From Nostoc sp. NMS7 (GTDB lineage Bacteria > Cyanobacteriota > Cyanobacteriia > Cyanobacteriales > Nostocaceae), in assembly GCF_017115085.1 (NCBI RefSeq), contig NZ_JABXKJ010000185.1:1-64000 (forward strand): a stretch of 64,000 nucleotides of DNA, written 5' to 3'. The translations under genes were made by a program, and so were the position numbers. Numbering within the stretch: the stretch's first letter is position 1; each line of letters opens with the position of its first letter. Below the pieces are notes generated by a model, which saw nothing but the letters and a program-made list of their open reading frames with translations, ran no database searches and was not told where the DNA came from. This document shows, piece after piece, positions 9,400 through 17,636 of the stretch.

Positions 9400-9627
9400 A
9401 TGACTTTACAAGAAATTATTAATTCTATTGAAAGTTTGCCCACAGAAGATCGAGAGTATTTATTTGAGTTTCTTCGCCAGCAACGAATTGAGAATCGGCG
9501 GATTGGAATTTTGGCTAATGCTCAGGAAGTGATGCAGGCTTTTAAGGATGGGACAGCTCATAGGGGAAGCGTTGATGATTTGATCGCTGATTTACTAGGA
9601 GATGATGATGGAAGTTGTCTGGAGTAG
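9400..9627 (+). CDS. Type II antitoxin of a RelE/YafQ-like module
   Basis: 75 residues, acidic and helical (MTLQEIINSIESLPTEDREYLFEFLRQQ...), with a C-terminal tail DDLIADLLGDDD. The length, the position directly before and overlapping a RelE/StbE-type toxin gene, and AGGAGG-like ribosome binding (TTAGGAGGTTCTCTG before ATG 9400) make it the antitoxin of the pair. By family rules it would bind its toxin and repress its own promoter. It overlaps the toxin frame by up to 26 bases. Confidence 0.75.
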   Translation: MTLQEIINSIESLPTEDREYLFEFLRQQRIENRRIGILANAQEVMQAFKDGTAHRGSVDDLIADLLGDDDGSCLE

Positions 9628-9889
9628 TGGATTTAAGCGGTCTTTTGGGAAGATTACAAAGAAAAACCGGCAATTAAAGAATCAAATTATTAAGGTATTA
9701 AGGCTTTTGGCAGATGATCCATTTACACCGTCTTTGAAGCCTCATAAGTTAACAGGAAATTTAGCGGGCTTGTGGTCTTGTTCTGTTGCTTATGATTGTA
9801 GAATTATCTTTAATTTCTCTGAGGATGAGAAGTTGTTATAAATGGTTATTTTATTGATTGATATTGGCAGCCATGATGAAATTTATTAA
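9602..9889 (+). pseudogene. RelE/YafQ-family mRNA-interferase toxin with premature stop
   Basis: From ATG 9602 (also ATG 9605 and 9608) the frame gives 79 residues of a RelE/StbE-type toxin: VVWSSGFKRSFGKI, LADDPFTPSLKPHKLTGNLAGLWS, VAYDCRIIFNFSEDEKLL. It stops at TAA 9839-9841. Reading on in the same frame gives MVILLIDIGSHDEIY and then TAA 9887-9889. That segment is the typical last strand of this family (IGSHDEVY, holding the His and Tyr implicated in RNA cleavage in YafQ-like enzymes). A single nonsense codon has therefore probably removed the end of the active site. Readthrough or restart at ATG 9842 is possible but unproven. Confidence 0.75.
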
Positions 9890-9899
9890 ATTGTAAAAT

Positions 9900-9932
9900 A
9901 GAGGCTGAAGCTTGGGATTTAGAGATTAAAAT
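9900..9932 (+). repeat. Right copy of 33-bp direct repeat flanking the TA pair
   Basis: AGAGGCTGAAGCTTGGGATT...ATTAAAAT, two mismatches from 9324-9356. The pair encloses 543 bases that consist almost entirely of the toxin-antitoxin cassette. Confidence 0.85.
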
Positions 9933-10096
9933 TCTTTATCCCTAAGCCACTCGATCGCTAAACTAAGCGATGTCTCACGAAAAAACGTAAAGCGTCAACG
10001 CAGACAAAAAAATAGCACATCCTAAAGGATGGCTACTTGTAGAAATTGTCTAATCGTAATATTTTTTGCGATTGAATACACGTTCAACTACCAACT

Positions 10097-10669
10097 TTAG
10101 AACGGAATATCATCTGGATCTGGTTCTTCCGCTTTCACTGCTGGATTAGTGGTTCGCTCATAATTTGTGGGTTGCGGTACGGGTTCGTAAGTTGTCGCTT
10201 GGGGAGTAACACCAACAGCATTTTTAGCTGGGGTAGGCGCTGGACGTGGTGATTCGTAAGTGGGAACGTCTTTCTGTGGCGGACGAGATGCTGGTGATGC
10301 TTGTCGTGGCGACGTTTCAGTAAATGATGGAGTTACGGTTGCTGAAGGCAATGGATCAGTATTAAAACTACCTCCAACAGATTGAATTTGTTGCACCGTC
10401 AATTCAGCGCGTTTTTCTTTAAAACCTTCTTGACGCTCAACAGTATTCATAGTTAAACGTCCTACCAAGATGACGCGATCGCCTTGGTGGTAGTTTTGCT
10501 GAATTTCCGTTGCTAAATTCCCCCAGCCGACAACTTTTAAGGTGGCTGGTGGATCTTCTGGTTTCTGGGAATTGGGAAACTGCACCAGCATTTCCGTGAC
10601 TCCCAGATTATCCGCCGTATAGCGGAGTTGCGGCTCGTCAATAATTTCCGCCATCAAAACGCAGCTGTT
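10097..10669 (-). CDS. ssb: Single-stranded DNA-binding protein (SSB)
   Basis: 190 residues from the ATG at 10669, chosen because AGGAGT lies eight bases upstream. The frame extends to 10693 without support. The OB-fold occupies residues 1-105 (NSCVLMAEIIDEPQLRYTAD, LKVVGWGNLATEI, GDRVILVGRLTMNTVE). A long Pro/Thr/Glu-rich flexible linker follows, and the chain ends in DPDDIPF, the acidic tip by which SSB recruits repair and replication proteins. The fold differs somewhat from E. coli SSB and matches the short cyanobacterial type. Cyanobacteria often have more than one SSB, so this may not be the main copy. Confidence 0.88.
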   Translation of the reverse strand, partial: NSCVLMAEIIDEPQLRYTADNLGVTEMLVQFPNSQKPEDPPATLKVVGWGNLATEIQQNYHQGDRVILVGRLTMNTVERQEGFKEKRAELTVQQIQSVGGSFNTDPLPSATVTPSFTETSPRQASPASRPPQKDVPTYESPRPAPTPAKNAVGVTPQATTYEPVPQPTNYERTTNPAVKAEEPDPDDIPF

Positions 10670-10967
10670 CATTAAAATTACTCCTGAGTGCAAAAAGTGT
10701 TGATTGAAAAAGTGGAGGTTTTTCTATGTAGTGCCAATTAATATCAAAATATGTTTAATTGTTTGCATTTTTTAATGATGCCTGAATAAATTTTCTAGAT
10801 CAACTCTGAGTTTTTAGTCATTTCTAGCATAAAAGCCAAGCGATCGCTTTGAACAGCCTTAAATATGCTGTTCGCCACCCTCGCTTGACTAAATGAGCAT
10901 TGAATTCTCTCTTGAATAGTATAATTGTACCATCGAGTGAGGAAATATCAAAAATTCTCAGCAAAAA

Positions 10968-12224
10968 TTAAGTTTTGACGTGAACTGGAAAAACACCCAA
11001 GGCGATTAACCTTGCTGGTAGGTCGCGCAAGATGGGTAAGCGTAAAAACGCAGGTGGTACAAAGGTGCGATTTGAGGTGAGAACCGGGGCTAATACCCGC
11101 TTTTGGATAAAAGTTTGAAACGCCTGAATGATGCGTGTGGGCAACTCGCGTTGACGTTGTACTTTTGCTAGATCCCTAAGTTGTACTTGTCGGTTCTTGA
11201 GCGGTTTGGCGAGTACATTCGCCGCGACTACAGCATCTTGAATCGCGTAGTTAATCCCAACTCCACCAACGGGGGACATTATATGAGCTGCATCACCGAT
11301 CAGTAACAGTCCCTGACGATACCAGCGTTTGACAAGGCTGGACTCGACTGAGAGAAAAGCTATTTGTGACCAATCATCTAAATTTTGGAGGCGTTGCTGG
11401 AATTCTGGCACCACTTCGGCAACAGATTTTTTTAATTCCTCCAAACCCGCAGCTCTTAGTTGTTGATAGCCTCCTTTAGGAATAATATAGGCAAGTTGCC
11501 ACTCATCACCACGGTCAAGCATGGCGATTAGCTTACCTTGACCGAAGCGCCCCATTCCTCCTTCAGGGTCTTCTGGCTGACGCGGTAGGCGAAACCAGAG
11601 GATATCCATTGGCGGCGAGGTTTCGATTGATTCAAACTCACCCAGATGGCGTAAACGTGAGTGGCGACCGTCTGCACCAACTGTCAGTATTGCCCGAATT
11701 TCATGCCAACCGCCGCCTCCTCGATAGCGGACACCTTGAATCACACCATTTTCGGTAATCAATTCCTGCACATTCGCACCCATCACCAGATGGAAATTAG
11801 GATATTTTTGCGCTTCTTGGGTGATGAACTCCAGGAATTTCACCTGGGGAAGCATTGTAATGTAGGGATAATGGGTTTTCAGATAACTAAAATCTGCGAA
11901 TGTGACAGTATCTTCAGGAGTTTGAATACTAATTTGGCGCATTTTGGTATGGGGAAGTTCTAGCAAAGCTGTACTTAATCCCAATTCCTCCATAATTTCC
12001 ATCACCGATGGATGAATCGTATCGCCACGAAAATCGCGATCAAAGTCTTTGTGTGCTTCCAACAGGATCACAGAAATGCCTTGACGCGCTAACAACAGTG
12101 CCAATACTGCTCCTGCTGGCCCCCCACCCACAATGCAACAATCTGTAGTTTGTCCGTCTACAATGTCATGGACAGGGTTAATGCTTGGGTCTTGGGAAAA
12201 ATTTTTAGGTACATCGGTAGTCAT
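10968..12224 (-). CDS. FAD-dependent monooxygenase (UbiH/PHBH-like)
   Basis: 418 residues of the FAD_binding_3 flavoprotein hydroxylase family. The N-terminal Rossmann motif DCCIVGGGPAGAVLALLLAR is near residue 28, with a following RGDTIHPSVMEIMEELGL segment. The second FAD motif, GDAAHIMSPVGGVGINYAIQDA, is near 310. No transmembrane segment precedes it. The substrate is unknown; relatives hydroxylate aromatic rings or quinone precursors. The ATG at 12224 has an excellent ribosome binding site (GGAGGTG, seven bases upstream). It stands alone and is followed downstream by a spacer and ssb. Confidence 0.85.
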   Translation of the reverse strand: MTTDVPKNFSQDPSINPVHDIVDGQTTDCCIVGGGPAGAVLALLLARQGISVILLEAHKDFDRDFRGDTIHPSVMEIMEELGLSTALLELPHTKMRQISIQTPEDTVTFADFSYLKTHYPYITMLPQVKFLEFITQEAQKYPNFHLVMGANVQELITENGVIQGVRYRGGGGWHEIRAILTVGADGRHSRLRHLGEFESIETSPPMDILWFRLPRQPEDPEGGMGRFGQGKLIAMLDRGDEWQLAYIIPKGGYQQLRAAGLEELKKSVAEVVPEFQQRLQNLDDWSQIAFLSVESSLVKRWYRQGLLLIGDAAHIMSPVGGVGINYAIQDAVVAANVLAKPLKNRQVQLRDLAKVQRQRELPTRIIQAFQTFIQKRVLAPVLTSNRTFVPPAFLRLPILRDLPARLIALGVFPVHVKT

Positions 12225-12316
12225 AACAACACCTCCTAACAGCCCTAAAATTTAGAATAGTTTGCTTTTGCTAGTGCAAGCTATTTTTTTAACTTTTCGT
12301 ATTTACAGGAATGGTG

Positions 12317-12505
12317 CTATATCTCAGTAGAATCTCCAGCCGCAGACAAAATTGCCACAGTTAGATAAACTTGAGAGCCAAAACAAAAAACAAGCTCAAT
12401 GTAACTATCAGGTAGAATTTCAAACATATTGCTGGGTGGACAAAATTCGCAGCGTGTAGTCCATAAACAATTGATATATTTGCTCAACACAGGCGAAACA
12501 TCCAT
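12317..12505 (-). pseudogene. N-terminal fragment of an AraC-family regulator
   Basis: 62 residues read LSKYINCLWTTRCE, then FEILPDSYIELVFCFGSQVYL. This matches the N-terminal ligand-domain signature of a common AraC-type regulator group (ILPDGxxELVFHFG). The frame stops before any sensor core or DNA-binding helix-turn-helix appears, so only the first sixth of a regulator remains. Together with the promoter of aroC it fills the spacer 12225-12632. Assignment rests on one motif. Confidence 0.45.
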
Positions 12506-12632
12506 TTTTGGCAGCGCATACCCTTTTTTATAAGTCTGTCATTTTTTAATATAAGTAATTACTAAAAATAAATTTAACTTTTGCAAAAACTCTAGGTAAA
12601 ATACATAAGCCTCATCCTTTTTCGTCAAAATC

Positions 12633-13721
12633 ATGGGCAACACTTTTGGTGATCTATTTCGGATAACTACTTTTGGCGAGTCTCACGGCGGCGGTGTGGG
12701 AGTTGTGATTGATGGTTGTCCTCCACAACTAGAAATTTCGGCAGAAGAAATTCAAGCAGAACTAGATAGAAGGCGTCCGGGACAAAGTAAAATTACTACC
12801 CCTCGCAAAGAAGCGGATACCTGCGAGATTTTATCAGGGGTATTTGAAGGCAAAACACTAGGAACGCCTATAGGAATTTTGGTACGTAATCAAGATACTC
12901 GTCCCCAAGATTACGACGAGATGTCCCAGAAATATCGACCTTCTCACGCGGATGCAACTTATGATGCAAAATATGGGATTCGCAATTGGCAAGGTGGGGG
13001 TAGGTCGTCAGCGCGTGAGACAATTGGAAGAGTCGCAGCAGGTGCGATCGCTAAAAAAATTCTCCGTCAAGTCGCCAATGTCGAAATTATCGCTTACGTT
13101 AAGCGCATCAAAGATTTGGAAGGTGTAGTTGATCCAAATACTGTCACCTTAGAACAAGTGGAAAGCAATATCGTCCGTTGTCCCGATGCTGAATGCTGCG
13201 ATCGCATGATTGAATTAATTGAGCAAACAGGTAGACAAGGTGATTCTATCGGCGGTGTCGTCGAATGCGTGGCGCGAAATGTGCCGAAAGGTTTGGGCGA
13301 ACCAGTATTTGATAAATTGGAAGCTGATATCGCTAAGGGTGTAATGTCTCTCCCTGCTAGCAAGGGCTTTGAAATTGGTTCCGGTTTTGGCGGAACGCTA
13401 CTAACGGGAATTGAGCATAACGACGAATTTTATATTGATCAAAATGGTGAAATCCGCACATTAACAAACCGTTCTGGTGGTATTCAAGGCGGTATTTCCA
13501 ACGGGGAAAATATCATTTTGCGAGTTGCATTTAAGCCGACAGCAACAATTAGAAAAGAGCAGAAAACTGTAACTCGTGAGGGCGAAGAAACACTATTAGC
13601 AGCCAAAGGACGCCATGATCCTTGTGTATTGCCGCGTGCAGTTCCAATGGTTGAGGCAATGGTAGCGTTGGTGCTATGTGACCATTTGTTACGGCATCAT
13701 GGGCAGTGTAAGGTCTTGTAG
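12633..13721 (+). CDS. aroC: Chorismate synthase
   Basis: 362 residues, full length. It converts 5-enolpyruvylshikimate-3-phosphate to chorismate using reduced FMN, the last step of the shikimate pathway. Signatures are present from the start ([20 protein letters not shown]), through [20 protein letters not shown] and the [17 protein letters not shown]/substrate region, to the C-terminal [18 protein letters not shown]. All conserved His and Arg motifs look intact. Remnants of aroA, encoding the enzyme for the preceding step, lie 450 bases downstream, so an intact aroA must exist elsewhere. Confidence 0.97.
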   Translation: MGNTFGDLFRITTFGESHGGGVGVVIDGCPPQLEISAEEIQAELDRRRPGQSKITTPRKEADTCEILSGVFEGKTLGTPIGILVRNQDTRPQDYDEMSQKYRPSHADATYDAKYGIRNWQGGGRSSARETIGRVAAGAIAKKILRQVANVEIIAYVKRIKDLEGVVDPNTVTLEQVESNIVRCPDAECCDRMIELIEQTGRQGDSIGGVVECVARNVPKGLGEPVFDKLEADIAKGVMSLPASKGFEIGSGFGGTLLTGIEHNDEFYIDQNGEIRTLTNRSGGIQGGISNGENIILRVAFKPTATIRKEQKTVTREGEETLLAAKGRHDPCVLPRAVPMVEAMVALVLCDHLLRHHGQCKVL

Positions 13722-13810
13722 GCACTACATTGACTTCTAAAAAATATTTATTTTCCTGGGGTGGGTATCTGACTCGCCCTATCTACTTATACGCGAGTGC
13801 CTAAGCTTAT

Positions 13811-14023
13811 TTAGTTGGTTTCTTTGCCCTATTGCCTGGCATTGTAGTTTCTCTATTTGCTGGAGTAATTGTAGACCGCTTTAACCGTCGGGAAACCTTT
13901 CCTGAACCAGGAGCAGAAATTGAGTCAGCGATCGCATCCTTGGTATCAGCGCCAGTCTCCGCACCTTCTCTAGAGGAGATCGCTACCCGCGCAAGCCCTC
14001 TCAATTTTTGGCGGCCACAGTGA
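13811..14023 (+). pseudogene. Fragment of an MFS transporter
   Basis: The frame begins LVGFFALLPGIVVSLFAGVIVDRFNRR (13811-13891), a recognisable transmembrane-helix-plus-loop of a major facilitator superfamily exporter (LPGIxxSxFAGVxVDRxNRR). The residues after RR (ETFPEPGAEIES...) do not continue as an MFS protein and end at 14023. No start codon or further helices are present. About 27 residues carry the assignment. Confidence 0.5.
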
Positions 14024-14135
14024 TGTCATGGCAGCGCGTGGTACTGGTTTTGCCAGTTTATCTTCTAAAGAATTTACGCCAGCGATGATTAAAGCCGTCT
14101 TTGATACCTTCCCCACTCATAATATGCGAACATAA
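13984..14135 (+). pseudogene. Collapsed nifJ (pyruvate:ferredoxin oxidoreductase) remnant
   Basis: One frame reads ALSIFGGHSDVMAARGTGFA and then directly SLSSKEFTPAMIKAVFDTFP before a TAA at 14133. The first part matches the thiamine-binding region motif of cyanobacterial NifJ (SIFGDHSDVMAARGTGFA). The second part matches a segment I recall several hundred residues later (LSSKEFTPAMVKAVFDNL). The simplest reading is an in-frame internal deletion joining the two, with both gene ends also lost. NifJ would pass electrons from pyruvate to flavodoxin or ferredoxin. Nothing functional remains. Confidence 0.6.
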
Positions 14136-14171
14136 TTAAGTTGTAGCTGACTATCTGCACAGAGGTTTAAA

Positions 14172-14437
14172 ATGGATACCATTGCAATCCCTGTTCTGAA
14201 TCGCTCAGTAGATGCCACAGTAGAAATTTCTGTTTCTAAAAGTATTACCAATCGGGCATTACTTGTTGCGGACTTAGTGCCAGGTGACTCGATTTTAGAA
14301 AATGCCTTATTTAGTGAAGACTGGCATTTGCTGTCACTGGCTTAAAGGTTCCAGGCATTGTAATAAAAGACTCTGGTTGTACAGCGAAAACTTTTCCCGA
14401 TTACTTTACTCGATTTTTCCAGATGTTAGAACAATAA
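14172..14437 (+). pseudogene. Collapsed aroA (EPSP synthase) remnant
   Basis: From ATG 14172 the frame gives MDTIAIPVLNRSVDATVEIS, SKSITNRALLVADLVPGD and ENALFSEDW. This is the N terminus of 5-enolpyruvylshikimate-3-phosphate synthase, with the SKSxTNRAL substrate motif. After about 14322 the reading shifts by one base to AFAVTGLKVPGIVIKDSG then CTAKTFPDYFTRFFQMLEQ and TAA at 14435, the usual C terminus of AroA. Roughly 80% of the gene is missing between these parts, and the junction is out of frame. It follows aroC, so a former aroC-aroA neighbourhood is likely. Confidence 0.8.
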
Positions 14438-14450
14438 AAGGTGAATTGCA

Positions 14451-14897
14451 ATGTCAAATATTCGAGAAGGAATGCCTGTACTTGCCCGTCATGAAGGAGA
14501 TTGGGTAGGAACTTATACATTAATTGATACAGCAGGAAAAATCCTTGACAAGCATGAGTCTCACTTAAGTTGTCAATTTCCAGAAAATGGCCTTCATCCC
14601 TACTACCAAATAAATCGCTACAAGTGGTCTGATGGTAAACAAGAGGAGCATGAATTTCCCGGAACCTATAAAGATAATAAGCTCTGGTTTGACACCGATC
14701 GTATTCAAGGAAAAGCTTGGGAAGTCGATGATTCAGTTGTTATTTTGTGGTTTAGTTATAAGACAAACCCAGAAATGAGCTTATATGAAATGATCTACAT
14801 TAGTCCTGACAATAACAATCGTGCCCGCACTTGGCATTGGTTTAAGAATAATCAAATCTTTCAACGCACCCTAATTCAAGAAGAACGGCTAAGATAG
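14451..14897 (+). CDS. DUF3598-like (lipocalin-type) protein of unknown function
   Basis: 148 residues with AAAGGTGA six bases before the ATG. The sequence (SNIREGMPVLARHEGDWVG, YYQINRYKWSDGKQEEHEFP, GKAWEVDDSVVILWFSYK, RTWHWFKNNQIFQRTLIQEERL) has the alternating beta-strand pattern of small cyanobacterial calycin/DUF3598-like proteins. In that family a single barrel may bind a small hydrophobic ligand. No signal peptide or membrane segment is present. It begins 13 bases after the aroA remnant, so it may be using an inherited promoter. Function not known. Confidence 0.65.
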   Translation: MSNIREGMPVLARHEGDWVGTYTLIDTAGKILDKHESHLSCQFPENGLHPYYQINRYKWSDGKQEEHEFPGTYKDNKLWFDTDRIQGKAWEVDDSVVILWFSYKTNPEMSLYEMIYISPDNNNRARTWHWFKNNQIFQRTLIQEERLR

Positions 14898-14938
14898 TAA
14901 GTTCTCCCCTTAGCAAGCAGGGAAACAAGATTTCTGCT

Positions 14939-14983
14939 CCCTCTCCTTAATAAGGAGAGGGTTGGGGTGAGGTTTAAAGAACT
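14939..14983. repeat. Interspersed palindromic repeat (CCCTCTCC type)
   Basis: CCCTCTCCTTA/TAAGGAGAGGG forms a hairpin and is followed by TTGGGGTGAGG. The same CCCTCTCC...GGAGAGGG motif occurs near 30253-30276. It may also terminate transcription before hisS. Confidence 0.65.
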
Positions 14984-15035
14984 TTCTACAAAAGTGAGAT
15001 GCTCATCTCAAATTTAAACTTAGTAAGGTATACGC

Positions 15036-16424
15036 ATGGCCAAAGGTGACAAAATCAACTTCTCTACTCCTAGCGGTTTTCCAGAATTTATTCCTAGTGA
15101 AAAGCGTCTAGAATTATATTTACTAGATATCATCCGTAGAGTTTTTGAAAGCTATGGATTTACGCCCATCGAAACACCTGCTGTAGAACGTTTAGAAGTA
15201 CTGCAAGCTAAAGGAAATCAAGGCGACAATATCATCTATGGCATTGATCCCATCCTGCCACCAAATCGACAAGCCGAGAGAGATAAATCGGGTGAAACTG
15301 GTTCGGAAGCAAGAGCTTTAAAGTTTGATCAAACAGTTCCTTTGGCGGCTTATATTGCCCGTCATTTGAATGAATTAACCTTTCCCTTTGCTCGCTATCA
15401 AATGGATGTAGTTTTTCGGGGAGAACGGGCAAAAGATGGGCGTTTTCGTCAGTTTCGCCAGTGTGATATTGATGTAGTTGCCCGTCGGGAACTCAGCTTG
15501 CTCTATGATGCTCAAATGCCTGCAATTATCACTGAGATATTTGAAGCAATTAATATTGGTGATTTTCTAATTCGCATCAATAATCGCAAAGTTCTGACTG
15601 GTTTCTTTAAGTCAGTGGGAATTCCTGAAAACCAAATTAAATCCTGTATTGGTATCGTTGATACTCTCGAAAAAGTTGGTGAAACTAAGGTAAAACAAGA
15701 TTTAGAAAAAGAAGGTATTTTAGCAGAACAGGCGCAAAATATTATTGATTTTATTAAAATTGATGGTTCGGTTGATGAAGTATTAGATAAGCTCAATCAC
15801 CTCGCAGAAAATCTATCAGAAACTGAGCAATTGAGCCTGGGAGTTACCGAATTAGAAACGGTAATTGCAGGCGTGCGTAATCTCGGAGTTGCCGAAAATC
15901 GTTTCTGTATTGATTTATCTATTGCCCGTGGTCTTGATTACTATACAGGCACTGTTTACGAAACAACCTTATTAGGACATGAAGCTTTAGGTAGTATTTG
16001 TTCTGGCGGTAGATATGAAGAATTAGTCGGAGTATTCTTGGGTGAAAAAATGCCGGGTGTAGGCATTTCTATCGGCTTAACTCGCTTAATTAGTCGTTTA
16101 CTAAAAGCTGGAATTCTTAGTACCTTAGCTGCTACACCAGCCCAGGTGATGGTAGTGAATATGCAAGATGATTTAATGCCAATTTATTTAAAAGTTTCTC
16201 AACATCTGCGTCAGGCTGGGATTAATGTGATAACTAACTTTGACAAGCGCCCTTTGGGTAAACAATTTCAACTAGCTGACAAACAAGGAATTCAATTTTG
16301 TGTAATTATTGGTTCTGAGGAAGCAGCAACAGAAAAGTCCTCGCTGAAAGATTTGAAAACAGGTGAGCAAGTAGAAGTGCTACTGGTAGATTTGGCTGAG
16401 GAAGTTAAAAGAAGGCTTGGCTAA
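15036..16424 (+). CDS. hisS: Histidine-tRNA ligase
   Basis: 462 residues, class II aminoacyl-tRNA synthetase charging tRNA-His. Motif 1 is in the N-terminal region (FPEFIPSEKRLELYLLDIIR), and motif 2 is around PFARYQMDVVFRGERAKDGRFRQF. The histidine-specific motif FCIDLSIARGLDYYTGTVYE is near 290, and motif 3 is GVGISIGLTRLISRL. The anticodon-binding domain occupies the last 95 residues. There are insertions typical of cyanobacterial enzymes (EARALKFDQTVPL region intact). The next gene starts 30 bases after the stop. Confidence 0.96.
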   Translation: MAKGDKINFSTPSGFPEFIPSEKRLELYLLDIIRRVFESYGFTPIETPAVERLEVLQAKGNQGDNIIYGIDPILPPNRQAERDKSGETGSEARALKFDQTVPLAAYIARHLNELTFPFARYQMDVVFRGERAKDGRFRQFRQCDIDVVARRELSLLYDAQMPAIITEIFEAINIGDFLIRINNRKVLTGFFKSVGIPENQIKSCIGIVDTLEKVGETKVKQDLEKEGILAEQAQNIIDFIKIDGSVDEVLDKLNHLAENLSETEQLSLGVTELETVIAGVRNLGVAENRFCIDLSIARGLDYYTGTVYETTLLGHEALGSICSGGRYEELVGVFLGEKMPGVGISIGLTRLISRLLKAGILSTLAATPAQVMVVNMQDDLMPIYLKVSQHLRQAGINVITNFDKRPLGKQFQLADKQGIQFCVIIGSEEAATEKSSLKDLKTGEQVEVLLVDLAEEVKRRLG

Positions 16425-16453
16425 GAAACTACAAAAGTTCTAACCAAAAATAT

Positions 16454-17089
16454 ATGACAATTCTCAACGCTCGTAATTTATCCTTAGAAGAAGTTCAGCG
16501 TTTGTTTGGCTTTCAAAAACAGTATAATGACTCATTTTCTAACTACTTATCTTTGGAACCTCTCACGCAAGCAGAACAGCAAGAACTCAAGCAAATTCAG
16601 CATGACTTTGATAGATACCTTACAGCAGGCAAAGTTTCTGAAGGTCAGGTAAAGTTTCTTGCAGTTGCCCCTTTACTAAGATTAGCTGGTTTTTATCGTT
16701 ATCCTATCGAGATTGTTTTAGAGGAAAATATTGCTGATATTGAAGTTGAAGATGAAGATATCAAAATTAAAGGAAGATTTGATATTTTAGCTGTTAGTAA
16801 AGCTCAACATCCAAAACTTCAAACATATTTTTGGGTATTGTTAATTGAATCGAAAAATAGTCAGATTGATATATCAACAGGTTTACCTCAGCTACTCACT
16901 TATGCTTATAAAGATTTAGATAATCAAAAATCAGTTTGGGGATTAACAACTAATGGTAGAAGTTATCAGTTTGTCTATATTGAACAAGGAAATCCTCCGA
17001 TTTATTACCTGTTGCCAGAATTAAATTTAATGGAAAGAGAGCGTTCAAGTCAGTTATTACAGGCTCTAAAAGCAATTTGTCAGCTTTAA
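16454..17089 (+). CDS. Restriction-endonuclease-like (HsdR N-terminal-type) protein
   Basis: 211 residues. The centre reads IKGRFDILAVSKAQ then TYFWVLLIESKNSQIDISTG then LPQLLTYAY. The Asp, ESK and Gln positions match the PD-(D/E)xK nuclease core as found in HsdR N-terminal domains and in many stand-alone cyanobacterial proteins annotated as restriction subunit R. There is no helicase domain and no methylase neighbour, so a classical restriction system is unlikely. It could be a solitary nuclease or the remains of a fusion. It lies 30 bases behind hisS and may be cotranscribed. Confidence 0.7.
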   Translation: MTILNARNLSLEEVQRLFGFQKQYNDSFSNYLSLEPLTQAEQQELKQIQHDFDRYLTAGKVSEGQVKFLAVAPLLRLAGFYRYPIEIVLEENIADIEVEDEDIKIKGRFDILAVSKAQHPKLQTYFWVLLIESKNSQIDISTGLPQLLTYAYKDLDNQKSVWGLTTNGRSYQFVYIEQGNPPIYYLLPELNLMERERSSQLLQALKAICQL

Positions 17090-17174
17090 ATGCTTTGCTT
17101 CCCTCGCCATGACTAAAATACGTTGCTTTTGTGTAATATCAGGTTCGGTTAAACACTTAATAATATCTCTAGGT

Positions 17175-17606
17175 TGGGACAGAAAAAGCTCATACGTGTC
17201 AACTTAACGTGAAAGTTAGTCTAGAAACAGCTTTTACAGATTATCTCGTTCCCAGTCTCTGACTGGGAATGCATACTGGAGGCTCCGCCTCAAGACTTGC
17301 GGCACCGCAATGAGGTGCATTTCCAGCCAGAGGCTGGAAACGAGGTTTTATACATACAGATTTATCGTAGGGGCACAGCAATGCTCATGCGTGTCAACTT
17401 AACGTGAAAGCCAGTCTATAAGCAGCTTTTAAGATTGTCTCGTTAAGAGTCTCCGACTCTTAATGCTCGTCCTTGAGGGCTGCCGCCTCAAGACTTGCGG
17501 CAGAGCCGCAACGAGCAGCATTTTTAGCCTCTGGCTGGAAACGAGGTTTTAAAAGGGTTTTGGCTTAAGTTGACACCAATGAGCTTTTTCTGTGCCCCTA
17601 CCAACC
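17175..17606. repeat. Tandem MITE-like element with inverted ends
   Basis: The outer ends are inverted repeats: ACAGAAAAAGCTCAT...GTGTCAACTTAA (17179-17207) and its complement TTAAGTTGACAC...TGAGCTTTTTCTGT (17565-17593). A third, diverged copy of the left end lies at 17368-17403. The two units share a direct repeat starting CGTGTCAACTTAACGTGAAAG (17195 and 17390). Each unit contains hairpins such as CCCAGTCtctGACTGGG and an inner GGCTCCGCCTCAAGACTTGC module. There is no coding capacity. This fills the whole spacer 17090-17636. Confidence 0.8.
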
Positions 17607-17636
17607 TATTTGTATGATTATTAAAGTGAAACGGTA

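Noticed and set aside
10851..10873. GAACAGC...GCTGTTC inverted repeat as an SSB or LexA-type operator
   Set aside because: It lies more than 150 bases upstream of the SSB start and shows no LexA-like consensus. A chance 7-bp stem is as likely.
17175..17606. Possible CRISPR array because of regularly repeated segments
   Set aside because: There are only two long, diverged units with inverted ends and internal hairpins. There is no short identical repeat with uniform unique spacers and no cas gene.
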